DNA of 23,145 nucleotides, taken from positions 2,394-25,538 of the forward strand of contig PBVS01000035.1 of assembly GCA_002728725.1 (NCBI GenBank), in the 5' to 3' direction. A program made the position numbers and the translations under genes. The notes beneath the pieces are model-generated. The model had not been told where the DNA came from and made no database searches. It saw only the letters and a program-made list of their open reading frames with translations. This DNA is from Woeseiaceae bacterium (GTDB taxonomy: Bacteria; Pseudomonadota; Gammaproteobacteria; Steroidobacterales; Woeseiaceae). This document shows positions 8,835 to 16,058 of the stretch, one piece after another (position 1 is the stretch's first letter; each line of letters starts with the position of its first letter).

Positions 8835-9326
8835 TTAGTTACCCTCTTTTTTGATAGGCAGCATAATTCTCATTCTGACAATATCTAAAAGTTTTTCTAC
8901 GTCAATATTTTCATCTGACTTACTGTCCTCATATGGCATGGTAATCAAGCACCTTCCCTCACCTTGCGAAAAATAATTTTCATCAAGACCTTGATCTAAA
9001 AAATCCAGCCATCTGTCTCCTACTAAATTCGCAACCTCATTTCTCGGTACATATGCGAGCATTGTTCTTCTTAACAAAGTTGATAAGGTTTTTGTTAATT
9101 CTTTAATGTCAGAGCGAATGATGTTGTCATTTTCAATGCTTTTTAACCATAACAAAGCTGCTCTTCTTGCTCTATTTTCATTGTATTTCTGATAGAGCTT
9201 AAAAATAACCATAAACAATAAAGTTACTATTAAAATAATGACAATCCACCATCCAGGTGCCATCGGCCACCAATCGATTTCAGAAGGATATCGTATATCT
9301 CTTAGTTCTATCGATTGCGGATTCAT
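8835..9326 (-). CDS. DUF4381 single-span membrane protein of the Bat operon
   Basis: This 163-residue protein matches the DUF4381 pattern seen between DUF58 and batA genes in Gammaproteobacteria. A short N-terminal segment (LRDIRYPSEIDWWPMAPGWW, residues 8-27) is followed by one transmembrane helix (about 26-43) and a basic, helical domain of about 115 residues. The biochemical role is unknown, and only the family and context are informative. Its ATG is preceded by AAGG at very short spacing and lies 4 nt after the DUF58 stop. The next gene, batA, begins 1 nt after its own stop. It is a normal-length, intact member. Confidence 0.87.
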   Translation of the reverse strand: MNPQSIELRDIRYPSEIDWWPMAPGWWIVIILIVTLLFMVIFKLYQKYNENRARRAALLWLKSIENDNIIRSDIKELTKTLSTLLRRTMLAYVPRNEVANLVGDRWLDFLDQGLDENYFSQGEGRCLITMPYEDSKSDENIDVEKLLDIVRMRIMLPIKKEGN

Positions 9327-9330
9327 TACC

Positions 9331-10278
9331 TTAATTTGCCCTGTTCTTGCTCAAATTTTGCTTAAGAATATCTATAGGATCATCTGAAGTAGATATGCGT
9401 ATTCGTGCGATGCTGTATAACTTAAAAAAGTTAAAAAGAGATCTTTTTTTCTCTGCAAAATTAGTAGCATATTGCTCTCTTACATATTCTGAATAAGTAT
9501 CTATTGAAATATCTTTTTGAGAAGAAACCAATCTATATCTTCCTGCTGGTGGAGGAGACTCTTCAATTGGATCATTAATAACAATTGACAACATATCGCT
9601 GTATCTTGATATTCTTGCAAGATAGGACCTACTAATACGAGATAACCCATTAAAATCACTTATCACAACAACTAAGCTTCCTGGTCTTACAAATTTTCTC
9701 AATGATGTCGCCGCACCATTGAATGCCCTGTCAGCCATAGTTGCATCTTCTGTCTCTGTAATATTCCAATCAGGATGAGTGCAGACTTTGTGTGTATAAC
9801 GAAGAGCAGCTTGTCGACCGAGTTTAGGTTTAATCTCTTCGCAATACTTATCGCCAAAAATTATTCCTCCTAATCTATCGCCTCTGTGATGTGCTGCCCA
9901 TGAGATTGCACCCGCTAAATAGCTTGCGATCACAGACTTAAAGGAGCCCCGCGTAGCAAAATGCATATTGCTTCTTAGATCTGTAACAATATAGACTGGT
10001 CTTTCTCTCTCTTCACGAAATAACTTTGTATAAGCCTGACTGCTTCTGGCTGTGACACGCCAATCAATATTTCTGGGATCATCCCCAGGATGGTATGGCC
10101 TAGATTCATCAAATTCCATGCCTCGGCCCTTGTATTGAGAAACATATGACCCCGCTTGAAGTGATCTTATTGAAGATGGATCTAGTTGTATCATTTTACC
10201 AATGCCGCTAAGTGAAATTAGTTCTTTCTGATCAACTTTTACTGGCGATGCAGCCAGGTATTTATCTTTCTCTATCAT
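9331..10278 (-). CDS. DUF58-family protein
   Basis: DUF58 proteins accompany MoxR ATPases and have a VWA-like fold. The family signature is intact: GMEFDESRPYHPGDD (about 53-67 from the chosen start), IDWRVTAR (71-78) and FREERERPVYIVTD (87-100). The chosen ATG gives 315 residues. A TTG four codons upstream (10290) abuts the moxR stop directly and would add four residues. Neither has a clear Shine-Dalgarno, so I prefer ATG. No membrane span is evident, so the protein is probably cytoplasmic or peripheral. It is the second gene of the moxR-bat operon and probably links the MoxR ATPase with the membrane VWA proteins. That role is inferred from the conserved neighbourhood. Confidence 0.9.
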   Translation of the reverse strand: MIEKDKYLAASPVKVDQKELISLSGIGKMIQLDPSSIRSLQAGSYVSQYKGRGMEFDESRPYHPGDDPRNIDWRVTARSSQAYTKLFREERERPVYIVTDLRSNMHFATRGSFKSVIASYLAGAISWAAHHRGDRLGGIIFGDKYCEEIKPKLGRQAALRYTHKVCTHPDWNITETEDATMADRAFNGAATSLRKFVRPGSLVVVISDFNGLSRISRSYLARISRYSDMLSIVINDPIEESPPPAGRYRLVSSQKDISIDTYSEYVREQYATNFAEKKRSLFNFFKLYSIARIRISTSDDPIDILKQNLSKNRAN

Positions 10279-10290
10279 ATTTAAAATCAA

Positions 10291-11259
10291 TTACGGAACA
10301 CCGACTCCATTCAGTATGCCTTCAATAATTTTATTCGGAGTCACACCCTCAGCCTCAGCTTCAAAACTTAGAACCAATCGATGGCGCAGAACATCATAAG
10401 TAACTTCCTGAATATCCTCTGGACCAACATAGTCCTTACCTTTCAGCCATGCATATGCTCTTGCCGCTCTGTCAATCCCCATACATGCCCTAGGACTTGC
10501 GCCATAAAGCACCTGTCCATCAAGTTGCGAATCAACCTTACCCGGATTACGGGTGGATGTAACAATATCTACAATGTATTGCTCAAGATCATCTGAAAGA
10601 TGCAAATTTAGTATTGCTTCTCTTGCCTCCAAAATGGCGATTTCAGACAGAAGGTTTTCTGGAATAAAGGATTCATTTTTAGAGTCTCTTGCTTCATCTC
10701 TATTTAGAGATAATATTTTTCTCTCATCCTCAACCGTTGGATAACCAATTTCAACATGCAACAAAAAACGATCCAATTGCGCCTCTGGCAAAGGATAAGT
10801 TCCTTCCTGTTCAATAGGATTTTGTGTCGCCATGACTAAAAATAATTTTGAAAGTTTATAACTTTTATCACCAACTGAAATCTGCCTCTCTTCCATTGCC
10901 TCAAGAAGTGCGGACTGAACCTTTGCGGGAGCTCTATTGATTTCATCAGCTAAGATGAGATTATGAAAAAGAGGGCCCTCTCTAAATTCAAATTTACCTT
11001 CTTGAGGACGATACACTTCAGTACCTGTTAAATCCGCAGGAAGAAGATCTGGTGTAAATTGTATGCGACTGAATGTTCCTTCTATGCTATCTGAGATCAC
11101 CTTTATCGCTCTAGTTTTAGCAAGCCCCGGAGCTCCCTCAACCAGGAGATGACCATCACAAAGTATCGCAATTAACATGCGATTGATCAGTTCGGACTGC
11201 CCAATGATGAGACCTGAAGCATGTAATTCTAGTTCTTGAAATTTTTTTATCGCTGTCAT
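10291..11259 (-). CDS. moxR: MoxR-family AAA+ ATPase
   Basis: This 322-residue AAA+ protein has all core motifs. Walker A is GAPGLAKT (42-49), with Lys48. Walker B is LILADE (101-106). Sensor 1 is ATQNP (144-148), and the EAQLDRF motif lies at 159-165. The helical lid contains the typical GASPRA block and a C-terminal EAEAEG stretch. MoxR proteins are chaperone-like ATPases that mature or activate protein complexes together with VWA proteins, and this is the first gene of the operon that carries those partners. The ATG is preceded by GGAG with 7-nt spacing. A perfect minus-strand -10 hexamer lies 26-31 nt upstream, suggesting that the operon's promoter is here. Assignment to the MoxR-proper subgroup comes from the DUF58-VWA-BatD context. 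Confidence 0.95.
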   Translation of the reverse strand: MTAIKKFQELELHASGLIIGQSELINRMLIAILCDGHLLVEGAPGLAKTRAIKVISDSIEGTFSRIQFTPDLLPADLTGTEVYRPQEGKFEFREGPLFHNLILADEINRAPAKVQSALLEAMEERQISVGDKSYKLSKLFLVMATQNPIEQEGTYPLPEAQLDRFLLHVEIGYPTVEDERKILSLNRDEARDSKNESFIPENLLSEIAILEAREAILNLHLSDDLEQYIVDIVTSTRNPGKVDSQLDGQVLYGASPRACMGIDRAARAYAWLKGKDYVGPEDIQEVTYDVLRHRLVLSFEAEAEGVTPNKIIEGILNGVGVP

Positions 11260-11373
11260 GAAGTTACTCCATCAAATATATGACATTATAATTTTGCTTA
11301 TAATTTCTTTATCTTTTATTTTAAACTAAAGCCACTAGAGCGTTAACTAAGAAAGAAAAAAATAATTTAAGAA
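11260..11373. promoter_or_regulatory. Divergent promoter region between moxR operon and DUF192 gene
   Basis: This 114-nt AT-rich spacer must hold both promoters. Facing moxR, a perfect TATAAT lies on the minus strand at 11285-11290, giving an approximately 19-nt leader that contains the GGAG ribosome-binding site. The -35 region is poor. Facing the DUF192 gene, TATAAT occurs at 11287-11292 and again at 11299-11304, also without a good -35. The three boxes partly overlap. I see no operator-like palindrome beyond the self-complementary ATTATAAT. Confidence 0.35.
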
Positions 11374-11835
11374 ATGATAAGAAAAAATCTCTCTCTAATC
11401 TGTCTCTTCTTTTTAGCATTATTATATTCCAGTATGTCCTTGGGCAGTGATGAATTGGATAATGCGTTCAAGCAAAGAAGTATTATGATTTCTTCTTCAA
11501 ATCAGAGTTGTAGCCATTTTGTTGTGTGGCTAGCAGAAACAAGAAATCAGCAAATGAGAGGCCTGATGTATGTTAAGAATTTACCTCAAAATACAGGCAT
11601 GCTCTTTATTTATCCTGATAGCAAGATAAGGGCAATGTGGATGAAAAATACGTTCATCTCGTTGGACATGATTTTTATCGATGAAAACGGAATTGTGTCA
11701 TCAATAGAAAAAAATACAGAACCGCAGTCACTTAAAACAATACGTTCAGAAAAACCAATCAAGTACGTACTCGAATTAGCCAAGGGAACGACAGATCGAA
11801 TTAAACTGATTGAAGGTGATCAGATTTATTGGTGA
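11374..11835 (+). CDS. Secreted DUF192-family protein
   Basis: This 153-residue protein has a Sec signal peptide (hydrophobic core about 7-22, probable cleavage near residue 24, SLG|SDE). A DUF192 domain covers the remainder, with the typical run RGLMYVKNLPQNTGMLFIY (62-80) and MWMKNTFISLDMIFID (88-103) and the C-terminal VLELAKGTTDRIKL segment. DUF192 proteins are small beta-rich extracytoplasmic proteins of unknown function and are widely distributed. Nothing in the sequence suggests a specific role. The gene is transcribed divergently from the moxR operon. Its 3' end overlaps the 3' end of the opposite-strand aminotransferase gene by 10 nt. The start is ATG in an A-rich context without a strong Shine-Dalgarno, and the signal peptide begins exactly there. 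Confidence 0.88.
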   Translation: MIRKNLSLICLFFLALLYSSMSLGSDELDNAFKQRSIMISSSNQSCSHFVVWLAETRNQQMRGLMYVKNLPQNTGMLFIYPDSKIRAMWMKNTFISLDMIFIDENGIVSSIEKNTEPQSLKTIRSEKPIKYVLELAKGTTDRIKLIEGDQIYW

Positions 11836-13022
11836 GATTCTAACACTTTTGTTATTGAATCTGTGAGATACGATACATTTTCCATGGTAATACCAGCAAC
11901 ATTTATCCGCCCAGATTCCTCCATGTAAATACCATACTGAGACTTTAATGCTTGAACCTGTTCTGAGGTTATACCTAAAAATGAAAACATTCCATTCGCT
12001 CTTACAATGTGACTGAAATCATGAGAATTTGTTTTATTTTTGAGTGAACCAGCAAGTTCTTTTCTCATATTTTTTAATCGGACCTTTACATCATCCAGTT
12101 CACTTTTCCATTTTTGTGTAAGTGATTTATCAGAGAGAATATATCCTACACATGCAGCCCCATGATCCGGTGGGACAGAACCCATTGTTCTGACTATTTT
12201 TAGTACATTACTCTTCGTTTTTTTATTTGAGTCTTCATTCTTTGTGATAACAGTCAACGCTCCTACACGATCGCGATACAATCCAAAATTTTTAGAGCAT
12301 GAGCTGGAAATTATGAGTTCATTAAATTCTGATGCCATCAGTCTCAATGCGCTCGCATCCTCATCCAGACCATTTGCTAAGCCTTGATAAGCATTGTCAA
12401 TAAATGGCAATAATTCACGACTTTTCATTACCTGAATAATTTTTTTCCATTGTTCTAAAGTTGGATCCATGCCTGTCGGATTATGGCAGCATGCATGCAA
12501 TAAGACTGCATCGCCCTTCGGAACAGTCTCTAAACACGCGATCATTCTGTCAAACAGAAGTGTGTTAGTTTCCATATCATAGTAAGGGTATTCCCTGAAG
12601 TTTATATTGGTGCTTTCTAATACAGGAATGTGATTACTCCATGTAGGATTGCTCACCCAAATATTGATATTTTTTGATGTTTCTTTTAATAATTCGGAAG
12701 CCACTCGAAGTGAGGTCGTTCCTCCAGCGGTCTGTATGGTAAAGATTCTGTCTTCAGCTATTTTAATGTCGCCAAGAATTAATTTTTGTATGTTCTTATT
12801 GTAAATCGTATCTCCAGCCAGACCGATATATGCTTTAGATTTTTGTGTGGATAAAATATGTGACTCTGCTGACTTAACAACCGACATAATAGGTGTTTCT
12901 CCAAAACTGTCTCGGTATACACCCACGCCGAGATCAATTTTATTTGAACGAACATCTTCGTTATATTCAGAAATTATTTTTAAAATCGGATCTGGCGGAA
13001 TTAATGATAATTTTTCAAACAA
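11826..13022 (-). CDS. aspC: Aspartate (possibly aromatic) aminotransferase, class I, AspC-type
   Basis: This 398-residue PLP-dependent transaminase interconverts glutamate/oxaloacetate with 2-oxoglutarate/aspartate. Active-site residues are all present: Lys244 in SCSKNFGLYR (Schiff base), Asp209 and Tyr212 in FIDNAYQG, Asn181 in HNPTG, Arg252 (PLP phosphate), Arg278 at the position that binds the side-chain carboxylate, and Arg372 in SGRINVAG (alpha-carboxylate). The SKNFGLY and WVSNPTWSNH blocks are nearer to AspC than TyrB, but overlap in specificity is common. The start is TTG, supported by a GGAGA element 8 nt upstream and by alignment of MFEK with the E. coli MFEN N terminus. It lies between the DUF192 gene (3' overlap of 10 nt) and the divergent fdhD. 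It could consume glutamate formed by histidine degradation. Confidence 0.93.
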   Translation of the reverse strand: MFEKLSLIPPDPILKIISEYNEDVRSNKIDLGVGVYRDSFGETPIMSVVKSAESHILSTQKSKAYIGLAGDTIYNKNIQKLILGDIKIAEDRIFTIQTAGGTTSLRVASELLKETSKNINIWVSNPTWSNHIPVLESTNINFREYPYYDMETNTLLFDRMIACLETVPKGDAVLLHACCHNPTGMDPTLEQWKKIIQVMKSRELLPFIDNAYQGLANGLDEDASALRLMASEFNELIISSSCSKNFGLYRDRVGALTVITKNEDSNKKTKSNVLKIVRTMGSVPPDHGAACVGYILSDKSLTQKWKSELDDVKVRLKNMRKELAGSLKNKTNSHDFSHIVRANGMFSFLGITSEQVQALKSQYGIYMEESGRINVAGITMENVSYLTDSITKVLESHQ

Positions 13023-13129
13023 AGTAAGCTTCTCCGGTCGATTGGTTGGTTTATTGTTATCTCTAATTTACGAGAATATTTCTTGTATATTAAGATCAAA
13101 TATTATGAATAATGATTACACAGTGAATA

Positions 13130-13147
13130 CTATATTCTAAAATATAG
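13130..13147. promoter_or_regulatory. Perfect inverted repeat upstream of fdhD
   Basis: The arms CTATATT (13130-13136) and AATATAG (13141-13147) are exact reverse complements separated by CTAA. They lie 35-52 nt before the fdhD start in the 159-nt spacer shared with aspC. The position would suit an operator overlapping a promoter (TATATT could itself be a -10). The sequence is pure A/T except one G/C per arm, so chance is possible. No clear -35 was found for either direction. Confidence 0.3.
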
Positions 13148-13181
13148 ATTACAAGAGAATTTGGAAAAATAGTAAGGGTTT

Positions 13182-14024
13182 ATGAGCGACTTAAATAAAA
13201 AAATTTCAGTCCGAAAGATCAGTAACTCTCCATCAATTAGGACTGAGGATTATGTCGCGATTGAGGAGCCACTGGAAATTCAAATATGTTCTCCAAAAAA
13301 GGATCTCTCTGCAGCAAAAAGCCTCTCAATCACAATGAGAACCCCAGGAAATGATCATGAATTGGCTGTAGGTTTTCTATGCAGCGAATCAATCATTAGC
13401 AGTCACAAAGATATCGATTCAATAGCTTCAATTGGCGAAACTCAAAATAAGGACGGGCTACAAAATATCGTCAGAGTAACACTCAATCAATCAGTTGACT
13501 TTGATCCCAGTGATCTTGAGAGGCATTTTTACACCACATCCAGTTGCGGCGTATGTGGAAAAACATCCATAGAAGCTATTCGAGCAAAGGGCATTAAAGT
13601 CAATTCGAGTAAATTTTCAATAAAAAAAGAGAAGATTATTGATCTACCCAAAAATTTAAAAAAGCAACAGGAAAGTTTTTTAAAAACGGGTGGCTTGCAT
13701 GCAGCGGGAATATTTAATTCTGATGGTGAAATTTTGCTTGCAAGAGAAGATGTAGGAAGACACAATGCGGTCGATAAAGTAATTGGTGCGATGGCAATTA
13801 ACAATGATCTCCCTGGAAAAAATCGAGGTTTAATTGTCTCAGGGAGAACAAGTTTCGAGTTAATGCAGAAGACTATCGTAGCTGGAATCCCTATAATAGT
13901 AGCAATAAGCGCGCCATCCAGTCTGGCAATTAGTTTGGCTGAAGAATATGATATTACATTAATAGGTTTTCTTAGAGGGGAAAATTTTAACATCTACTCA
14001 GGCAGTCAGCGAGTCAGCTGTTAA
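13182..14024 (+). CDS. fdhD: Formate dehydrogenase maturation sulfurtransferase
   Basis: FdhD (called FdsC in Fds operons) passes sulfur from a cysteine desulfurase to the bis-MGD molybdenum cofactor, a step essential for formate dehydrogenase activity. The 280-residue protein has the sulfur-carrying pair Cys122 and Cys125 in TTSSCGVCGK. It also has the family blocks MRTPGNDHELAVGFL (52-66), GGLHAAGIF and EDVGRHNAVDKVIG. Length is normal. It is the first gene of the formate dehydrogenase operon and precedes fdsG by 9 nt. In most described fds operons this gene follows fdsA and is accompanied by fdsD, so the order here differs. A TAAGGG ribosome-binding element lies 4 nt before the ATG. Confidence 0.95.
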   Translation: MSDLNKKISVRKISNSPSIRTEDYVAIEEPLEIQICSPKKDLSAAKSLSITMRTPGNDHELAVGFLCSESIISSHKDIDSIASIGETQNKDGLQNIVRVTLNQSVDFDPSDLERHFYTTSSCGVCGKTSIEAIRAKGIKVNSSKFSIKKEKIIDLPKNLKKQQESFLKTGGLHAAGIFNSDGEILLAREDVGRHNAVDKVIGAMAINNDLPGKNRGLIVSGRTSFELMQKTIVAGIPIIVAISAPSSLAISLAEEYDITLIGFLRGENFNIYSGSQRVSC

Positions 14025-14033
14025 TCTAAAACC

Positions 14034-14495
14034 ATGAAGAATAAATTTGATCATGAGATTGCACTTGCAATCATACATAAAGTTGGAGCACGCCCAGAGA
14101 TGTTGGTGCAAATTCTTCATGCTATCGTTAAGGAATTCACGTATGTCAACGAATCTGCAATTCGTCTAATTGCAAAAGAAATTAATTTAACAAGAGCAGA
14201 AGTACATGGTGTGGTGAGCTTCTATCACGATTTTAGAACTCATCCCGCAGGAGATAAAATTATAAAAATATGTCAGTCTGAAGCCTGTCAAGCGATGGGT
14301 TCCAGAGAGCTCACCATGCATGCAGAGAAGACCCTAGGGATAGAGTTACATCAAACTTCTGAAAATGCCAAGCATACGCTAGAGCCTGTCTACTGCCTAG
14401 GAAACTGTGCTCATTCTCCTGCGGTTATGATAAATGACAAAGTATATGGCAAAGTCGATAAAGAAAAGTTCAATCAATTGGTTAAAAGCGAGTGA
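14034..14495 (+). CDS. fdsG: NAD-dependent formate dehydrogenase gamma subunit (NuoE-like)
   Basis: This 153-residue homologue of complex I NuoE carries one thioredoxin-fold 2Fe-2S cluster. The ligands are Cys80 and Cys85 (CQSEAC) and Cys121 and Cys125 (CLGNC). A short N-terminal helical domain contains the conserved VHGVVSFYHDF block (57-67). In Fds enzymes, FdsG and FdsB form the diaphorase part that hands electrons from the iron-sulfur wire to FMN and NAD+. It follows fdhD by 9 nt, and its stop overlaps the GTG start of fdsB (GTGA), so the subunits are probably translated together. A complex I or hydrogenase origin is excluded by the neighbouring fdhD and by a catalytic subunit with a formate dehydrogenase active site. 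Confidence 0.94.
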   Translation: MKNKFDHEIALAIIHKVGARPEMLVQILHAIVKEFTYVNESAIRLIAKEINLTRAEVHGVVSFYHDFRTHPAGDKIIKICQSEACQAMGSRELTMHAEKTLGIELHQTSENAKHTLEPVYCLGNCAHSPAVMINDKVYGKVDKEKFNQLVKSE

Positions 14496-16051
14496 AAAAT
14501 AATAAAACAAAGATTTTTGTTCCAATGGATACTGCTGCCATGTCTATGGGCAGTAATGATGTAGCTGAAAAAATCAAGAGTATCGCTGAAAATCAAAATA
14601 AAAATATTGAGATTATAAGAAACGGATCTTGGGGTATGAGCTGGTTGGAACCACTCATTGAGGTTTGTGTTGATGATGAGCGCATCGCATATGGCCCAGT
14701 AACAGTAGATGATGTTGAGGATTTGTTTAAATCTGGGTTTCTAAGAGGAGAAAAACATCAGCTTTTTCAAGGTAAAACTGAAGAGATCCCATATCTAAAA
14801 AATCAACAAAGATGGACATTTAGAAAATGCGGCTTAATTGATCCTTTCTGTCTCGATAATTATATCTCAAGTGATGGTTATACTGGCTTATCAAAATTAC
14901 TGAAAGCAGATCAAAGTTATGGAATAGAACAATTAGAAAAATCGGGTCTGCGTGGAAGAGGGGGTGCAGGATTTCCCACAGCCATAAAATGGAAAACTGT
15001 TGCCGACACTCAAGCTGATCAAAAATACATAGCATGCAATGCAGATGAAGGAGATAGTGGCACTTTTTCTGACAGAATTTTAATGGAAAGTGATCCGTTC
15101 ACACTGATTGAAGGTATGACGATCGCGGGTATTTCAGTTGGTGCTAATCATGGGTATATCTATCTCAGATCTGAATACCCTCATGCATACAAAGTTCTTC
15201 AAAACGCCATAAAATCAGCAAATAAAGCAAATTGGCTGGGAAAAAATATTCAAAATAGTGGGTATGACTTTAACATTGATATTCATATAGGAGGAGGTTC
15301 ATACGTTTGTGGTGAGGAAACTGCAATGCTCGAGAGCTTAGAAGGAAAAGCGGGTATGATCAGATATAAACCGCCACTTCCTGCTATTGAGGGTCTATTC
15401 GGTAAACCAACTATTGTGAATAATGTTGTTACATTAGGATCAGTCCCAGATATTCTTGCAATGGGTGGTGAAGCATACTCTGAATATGGCATGAACCGCT
15501 CAAAAGGAACCTTAGCTTTTCAATTATCAGGAAATGTTAAAAGAGGTGGTTTGGTAGAACTGGCCTTTGGAATTACGTTAAGAGAAATTATTGAAAAATA
15601 CGGAGGTGGTACAGCCTCAGGTAAACCAGTGCATGCAGTTCAAGTTGGCGGACCTCTGGGTGCATACTTTCCTGATTCTCTTCTTGATACGCCACTTGAT
15701 TATGAGGCATTTTCAGAAAAACAGGGAATGATTGGTCATGGAGGTATTGTCGTATTTGATGATTCTGTGAATATGGCCTCACAAGCGAGATTCGCTATGG
15801 AGTTTTGCTCAATAGAATCGTGCGGAAAATGCACACCCTGCAGAATTGGCTCAACGCGTGGCGTGGAAGTCATTGATAGAATTACCAGTAATGTAAATCG
15901 GGAAAAAAATCTACATTTATTGAATGATCTTTGTGAAACGATGATCGATGGCTCATTGTGTGCAATGGGCGGATTAACGCCATTTCCAGTAAAAAGTGCG
16001 TTAAAATACTTTCCTGAGGATTTTGAAGCCACAGATAATATGTCAGAATGA
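14492..16051 (+). CDS. fdsB: NAD-dependent formate dehydrogenase beta subunit (NuoF-like)
   Basis: FdsB binds FMN and NAD(H) and reduces NAD+ with electrons from formate. The 519-residue protein has an N-terminal NuoE/thioredoxin-like domain (about 1-110) fused to a NuoF domain, which is the normal FdsB design. Visible motifs are GLRGRGGAGFPTAIKW (152-167, FMN/NAD binding), CNADEGDSGTFSDR (182-195) and GGGSYVCGEETAMLESLEGK (267-286). The 4Fe-4S site is SCGKCTPCRIG with Cys444, Cys447 and Cys450, plus Cys490. The start is GTG in the GTGA overlap with fdsG. The N terminus KIFVPMDTAAMSMG then aligns with known FdsB openings, which supports that start over later ATGs. The fdsA ATG begins 7 nt after the stop. 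Confidence 0.95.
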   Translation: MKNNKTKIFVPMDTAAMSMGSNDVAEKIKSIAENQNKNIEIIRNGSWGMSWLEPLIEVCVDDERIAYGPVTVDDVEDLFKSGFLRGEKHQLFQGKTEEIPYLKNQQRWTFRKCGLIDPFCLDNYISSDGYTGLSKLLKADQSYGIEQLEKSGLRGRGGAGFPTAIKWKTVADTQADQKYIACNADEGDSGTFSDRILMESDPFTLIEGMTIAGISVGANHGYIYLRSEYPHAYKVLQNAIKSANKANWLGKNIQNSGYDFNIDIHIGGGSYVCGEETAMLESLEGKAGMIRYKPPLPAIEGLFGKPTIVNNVVTLGSVPDILAMGGEAYSEYGMNRSKGTLAFQLSGNVKRGGLVELAFGITLREIIEKYGGGTASGKPVHAVQVGGPLGAYFPDSLLDTPLDYEAFSEKQGMIGHGGIVVFDDSVNMASQARFAMEFCSIESCGKCTPCRIGSTRGVEVIDRITSNVNREKNLHLLNDLCETMIDGSLCAMGGLTPFPVKSALKYFPEDFEATDNMSE

Positions 16052-16058
16052 AGGAAAT

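Noticed and set aside
8451..8888. Plus-strand open frame of 145 codons over batA and DUF4381
   Set aside because: It is a shadow of the well-supported minus-strand genes, with no ribosome-binding site or domain.
13529..13993. Antisense open frame of 154 codons inside fdhD
   Set aside because: fdhD on the plus strand has all family motifs; the antisense product resembles nothing I know.
16023..16058. TTG start giving fdsA 12 extra residues
   Set aside because: The ATG at 16059 has AAGGAA just upstream, avoids overlap with fdsB, and matches known FdsA N termini better.
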